DNA from: Bacillota bacterium | GTDB taxonomy: Bacteria > Bacillota_I > Bacilli_A > Acholeplasmatales > Acholeplasmataceae | Assembly: GCA_018817915.1 (NCBI GenBank) | Contig: JAHISX010000027.1 | Coordinates: 1 to 45,402 of the forward strand | Direction: 5' to 3' | Length of the DNA: 45,402 nucleotides | In this document: positions 42,556 through 45,402 of the stretch, piece after piece | Position numbering within the stretch: position 1 is the first letter of the stretch | Layout: every line of letters begins with the position of its first letter | Translations under genes and position numbers: made by a program | The notes under the pieces: generated by a model | What the model was told of the DNA's origin: nothing | The model's database searches: none | Seen by the model: only the letters and a program-made list of their open reading frames with translations

Positions 42556-43712
42556 GCAATCTTTTTCATAAACATTCGTGTTAGAAAAATCAGAATGACA
42601 CCAACACCAATAATAAAGTATGGATAAATTGATATCGTTGTTAGATCAAAAATTAATCCAGCCAGAGGTGTGAGCAATCCAAATCCCATATAACCAATTG
42701 CCATTTGTAGACTCATCATCTTTGATAGCTTTCGCTTTTCAAAATTTTTTGAATTCATAAACATCATATTAGGATAGATAGGTGCAGCTCCTAATCCAAA
42801 TAACCCAACAATCGCAAAGTAAAACCATAATGAGCTCGTTTGAATTAACATAAGTAATCCTGCACAAAGCATGAACACCTCACCAATCTTAATTAATGTA
42901 TTAGGATTCACCTTAATTGATAAGACACCACTTAACAACCTTCCTAGCGTAAACATAAGAAAGAATGCTGTGGTAAATAGTGCTGCAGTTGCGTAGCTTA
43001 CATTCTTTTCAATAAAGAAATAACTCGCAATCCAGACGCCACCTAAAGACTCAATGTGAACATAAAATAAGAAGATAAGAATACTCAAAACAGAACCTTT
43101 TGTTTTCAGTATTTCTTTAAGTGTGATATGTGTATGTTGATCCTCACGCTCTTCTTCTGTCTCATTTTTCCACATGGGAAATGAAAATAGAATAATGACT
43201 GAAATCACCAATAAAATAGATCCAACAATGACATATCCTAATCTCCATGAGTTTTCTCTTAAGGTGAATGCCATAATTGTTGGCCCTAAGGTCACTCCAA
43301 TACCATAGAATGAATGTAAATAATTCATATGCTGTGCTTTATAATTAACAGCTAAATAATGATTAAGTGATACATCGATTGCTCCTGCACCCATACCAAG
43401 TGGAATCGCAAAGAATAACATTTGATAAAAAGTATCAACTCTACTCATCACAATCAATGAGATACCTGTAAATACAATGCTGACAAATACAATTTTTCTT
43501 GTTTGTAAAAAGCGTAATAGTCTTGGCGCATTAAAAGTGGATAAAATTGACATAATATAAACAATAACTGTCATGATTCCTAATGTTCCAAGTGAAGTAC
43601 TTAAATCAACCCGCACAAGATTCCATGATGAACCTAAAAGAGCATCGGGAAGTCCCAATGCGATGAAAGATATATAAATGATGATTAATAAAAGTATGCC
43701 CTTACGTTTCAT
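42552..43712 (-). CDS. MFS transporter
   Basis: The 386-residue protein is a major-facilitator transporter with about twelve helices. The start at 43712 has AGGAG 5 nt upstream; a longer frame would add 23 hydrophilic residues without a ribosome site. The first helix reads ILLLIIIYISFIALGLPDALLGSSW, interrupted by GLPDALLG, which is typical of the FucP/YbjJ-like MFS group. LGMGAGAIDVSLNHYLA and YLHSFYGIGVTLGP in the first half fit the same group, which often carries sugars. A hydrophilic central loop (WKNETEEEREDQHTH) links the two halves. Substrate not known. Confidence 0.88.
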   Translation of the reverse strand: MKRKGILLLIIIYISFIALGLPDALLGSSWNLVRVDLSTSLGTLGIMTVIVYIMSILSTFNAPRLLRFLQTRKIVFVSIVFTGISLIVMSRVDTFYQMLFFAIPLGMGAGAIDVSLNHYLAVNYKAQHMNYLHSFYGIGVTLGPTIMAFTLRENSWRLGYVIVGSILLVISVIILFSFPMWKNETEEEREDQHTHITLKEILKTKGSVLSILIFLFYVHIESLGGVWIASYFFIEKNVSYATAALFTTAFFLMFTLGRLLSGVLSIKVNPNTLIKIGEVFMLCAGLLMLIQTSSLWFYFAIVGLFGLGAAPIYPNMMFMNSKNFEKRKLSKMMSLQMAIGYMGFGLLTPLAGLIFDLTTISIYPYFIIGVGVILIFLTRMFMKKIA

Positions 43713-43783
43713 ATAACTCCTATAAAAAAATAACCTTGTTTCTATCATAACATAATCATTCTCATTTGGATTGGAAAACATAA

Positions 43784-43822
43784 AAAAAAGGACACTCTAT
43801 TTCTAGAGAATCCCTTGATTTA
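43784..43822 (-). terminator. Likely terminator of the cold-shock gene
   Basis: CTCTA and TAGAG with flanking GG/CC pairs form an imperfect hairpin, and a run of eight T follows on the minus strand (43784-43792 region). It lies about 20 bases past the stop codon. Confidence 0.55.
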
Positions 43823-43838
43823 CAGACTCATTGAAAAC

Positions 43839-44036
43839 TTATAGTTTAACAACGTTTGCTGCAGTTTCGCCGCGATCGCTGTTGATAACGTTAAATTCTA
43901 CTTTGTCGCCTTCTTCTAGTGATTTGTATCCATCAGATTGAATTGCGCTGAAGTGTACAAATACATCCTTGCCTTCTTCAGTTGAGATAAATCCGTATCC
44001 CTTGTCTGAATTAAACCATTTTACTGTTCCTGTCAT
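43839..44036 (-). CDS. Cold-shock protein, CspA family
   Basis: The 65-residue protein is a complete cold-shock domain that binds single-stranded RNA and DNA. RNP1 is KGYGFIS (residues ~12-18) and RNP2 is VFVHFSA (~25-31); TGTVKWFN at the start and the ANVVKL end are typical. It acts as an RNA chaperone. GGAG precedes the ATG. A promoter at 44096-44123 leaves a leader of about 50 nt, shorter than the long thermosensing leader of E. coli cspA. The gene is monocistronic with a terminator after it. Confidence 0.96.
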   Translation of the reverse strand: MTGTVKWFNSDKGYGFISTEEGKDVFVHFSAIQSDGYKSLEEGDKVEFNVINSDRGETAANVVKL

Positions 44037-44095
44037 GTCGATTACTCCTTTTTTTTATTGTGCTCTATCGTCATTGCTGACTTTCACCATGTATA

Positions 44096-44123
44096 AGTAT
44101 ACCTTAATTTAGGCAAAAATCAA
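44096..44123 (-). promoter_or_regulatory. Promoter of the cold-shock gene
   Basis: On the minus strand TTGATT (44118-44123), a 16-bp spacer and TATACT (44096-44101). Confidence 0.55.
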
Positions 44124-44193
44124 AACTTTAGTGTATTTATCTTCAATATAAAGACATAATATTGGCCAAATTGTTAGTTCAAACCAAATAAGT

Positions 44194-44508
44194 CTACTTT
44201 AATTGATAAAGAAAGTCTAGATATCTTTTTAATGATTTTTTCGCGATAGGGTAATATTTTAAGCTTTTAAAATGATCATGATTCATAATTTTCCCATAAG
44301 CGACCAAATATTCTCTTGACTGATCATAATCAAATAAGTTTTTTTTGATCATCTCATCGCTTATTTTTAAATCATTTACGATATGCTTTAAAACATCCGT
44401 ATAAGCAGAAAGAGTGGAATCTTGCCATACGTTTTTACTAAAATTAACATTTGCATTCTTGGGTTGCCAACCTTGTAACCATTTTTTAAACAGCTGTTCT
44501 CGTTCCAT
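44194..44508 (-). CDS. Small helical protein of unknown function, 104 aa
   Basis: I do not recognise it securely. The protein is basic and helical, with no membrane segment. The sequence NFSKNVWQDSTLSAYTDVL and the end SLKRYLDFLYQL recall short helical regions found at the start of some McrB-like or HNH-associated proteins, where a SLxxYLxFL helix is common, but no catalytic domain is attached, so it may be a remnant or a free-standing domain. GAGG lies 7 nt before the ATG. It is placed between the cold-shock gene and the repeat-containing surface protein. Confidence 0.6.
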   Translation of the reverse strand: MEREQLFKKWLQGWQPKNANVNFSKNVWQDSTLSAYTDVLKHIVNDLKISDEMIKKNLFDYDQSREYLVAYGKIMNHDHFKSLKYYPIAKKSLKRYLDFLYQLK

Positions 44509-44542
44509 GAACTATCCTCATATTTCAAATTTGCGTCTTTGC

Positions 44543-44563
44543 CCAACTCAAAAAATGAGTTGG
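44543..44563. repeat. Short inverted repeat between two genes
   Basis: CCAACTCA (44543-44550) and TGAGTTGG (44556-44563) pair around a 5-nt loop, 15 bases past the stop of the surface protein. No T run follows, so a terminator role is weak. Confidence 0.5.
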
Positions 44564-44577
44564 ACACAAGACATTGT

Positions 44578-45402
44578 TTATCTAATAAATGTAACATCTA
44601 TATTCATAGATATTGTTGCAGCGTTCTTAACGATTGATATTGTATAAGTTGCATCATTTCTGGTGACTGTAATGGTATTTGTAATTGAAACAGTTACACC
44701 AAGACTACTTACAATCTCATTAGCTTTAGCGGTAAATGCAGTTGCTTTAATTGTGTTACTATTTAATCTTGATACGATAACATCGTTTGCAGCAAAATAA
44801 TTGATAATGATTGTTTGAGCTAGCCCTACATCGATAATATCTTGTACTGCATTCAGTCTATTTTGAAGATCTGTTTTCGCAGTTCCATTTGGTAATGCTG
44901 TAACTAAAGCTTGTGCAGCATCTAAATCTGTTTGTAAATTACTACCTTCAGCAATCACGACTGCTGCTGTTGCTACTTGAAGAGCTGCGAGTTCATTTTC
45001 TGCGGATGTTAATACTGCTTCATATAATACAAATAATTGTTGTGCTGTTGTTAATGCATCATATGCAGTTCTTGCTGCTTCTATTTGTGCTTGGTTACTT
45101 AATATAATTGCTCCAGAAGCTGGTATAGCTGTAATTAAATCATCTACTGAAGATGCTGCTTCTGCATCAATAATACCTTGGAGTGCGTCTAGTCTATCTT
45201 GTAGGTCTATCTTTTCTGTGCTAGATGGTAATGCTGTAACCAAAGCTTGTGCTGTATTAAAATCTGTTTGTAGGTGACTGCTTTCTGCTATTTCTACAGC
45301 TAGAGTTGCTTCTTGAATTTCAATTTCTACTAGTAAACTATCAAGTAATGCTTTTTCAGCTGTTAATTCAGCTTTTGCATCAACTGTTAAGAGATCATAA
45401 GC
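44578..45402 (-). CDS. Surface protein with 112-residue helical repeats (partial, start outside window)
   Basis: The minus-strand frame is open from the right edge to the stop at 44578, giving 274 residues of the C-terminal part of a larger protein; the TTG near 45243 is not a real start. Two copies of a 112-residue unit are visible, each with AYDxLT, then a heptad-like helix, a QxAT-AVxIAE segment, LQTDxxxAQALVTALP and DLQxRLxAxQxIID. The I-A-x-Y-D-A-L-T-x-A-Q pattern is common in helical repeats of Gram-positive surface proteins. The last ~75 residues (TIIINYFAAND onward) form a beta-rich cap. There is no LPXTG or hydrophobic anchor at the end, so attachment must lie at the missing N-terminus. 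Confidence 0.8.
   Translation of the reverse strand, partial: AYDLLTVDAKAELTAEKALLDSLLVEIEIQEATLAVEIAESSHLQTDFNTAQALVTALPSSTEKIDLQDRLDALQGIIDAEAASSVDDLITAIPASGAIILSNQAQIEAARTAYDALTTAQQLFVLYEAVLTSAENELAALQVATAAVVIAEGSNLQTDLDAAQALVTALPNGTAKTDLQNRLNAVQDIIDVGLAQTIIINYFAANDVIVSRLNSNTIKATAFTAKANEIVSSLGVTVSITNTITVTRNDATYTISIVKNAATISMNIDVTFIR

Noticed and set aside
44388-44597. 69-codon minus-strand frame across the gap at 44509-44577
   Set aside because: It overlaps the better-supported gene at 44194-44508 and the end of the surface-protein gene, and has no ribosome site.
1-45402. CRISPR array, tRNA, rRNA, transposase or phage integrase
   Set aside because: I saw no regularly spaced repeats, no tRNA cloverleaf or rRNA signature, and no transposase or integrase motif in the translated frames.

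Overview
The window is AT-rich bacterial DNA with short intergenic gaps, Shine-Dalgarno-led genes and intrinsic terminators. TGA is used as a stop (for example in the ATGA overlaps near 12590 and 13147, and at 16721), while Trp is encoded by TGG. The standard code, many Cys-anchored lipoproteins and the absence of LPXTG anchors suggest a wall-less or Mollicutes-related lineage with the normal code (Acholeplasma / Izemoplasma type) or a close Bacillota relative. This placement is an inference; no rRNA or other marker gene lies in the window.

Layout: (1) 1-5100: a small unknown gene, a group-2-like sigma-70 factor with its own consensus promoter, a GNAT-SGNH hydrolase fusion, a small membrane protein and a BspA-like LRR lipoprotein. 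(2) 5300-11600: a polytopic membrane protein of unknown role; a four-gene minus-strand operon (inositol-phosphatase-like, membrane protein, GH127-like glycosidase, DUF1801 protein) behind a TTGGCA-N17-TATAAT promoter; and a tandem-GNAT gene whose promoter sits in a dyad. (3) 11740-14347: a tightly overlapping four-gene operon with a DUF2975-like membrane protein, an XRE regulator and two extracytoplasmic proteins. (4) 14384-16700: a penicillin-binding/beta-lactamase-fold hydrolase, an Hsp20 gene under a CIRCE-like operator, and a hotdog thioesterase. (5) 16721-24026: a lipoprotein block with a 978-residue protein, a second BspA-like protein of the same length as the first, and a tandem-duplicated pair. 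(6) 24124-31350: an esterase, a membrane protein, a TetR regulator divergent from an MMPL exporter, and a second MMPL exporter facing the first. (7) 31351-45402: a nitroreductase-like protein, a PlsC-type acyltransferase coupled to a GPH-type transporter, an operon running from a CyuA-like desulfidase to an ABC exporter, a short-chain dehydrogenase, an MFS transporter, a cold-shock protein, a small unknown gene and the C-terminal part of a surface protein with 112-residue repeats.

The most unusual element is the 504-base gap between the two MMPL genes (28572-29075). It holds two copies, about 256 bp apart, of a ~78-bp block containing the palindrome ACTATCATAGT and a TTAACA-N17-TACAAT promoter. 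Each copy is followed by ~140-170 nt without a convincing reading frame and an intrinsic terminator. This looks like a tandem pair of related small RNAs. Both carry a CU-rich run (UCUCCCC / UCUCUCCC) just before the terminator, complementary to the G-rich Shine-Dalgarno sequences that precede several lipoprotein and envelope genes in this window. The RNAs and their possible targeting are inferred from sequence only.
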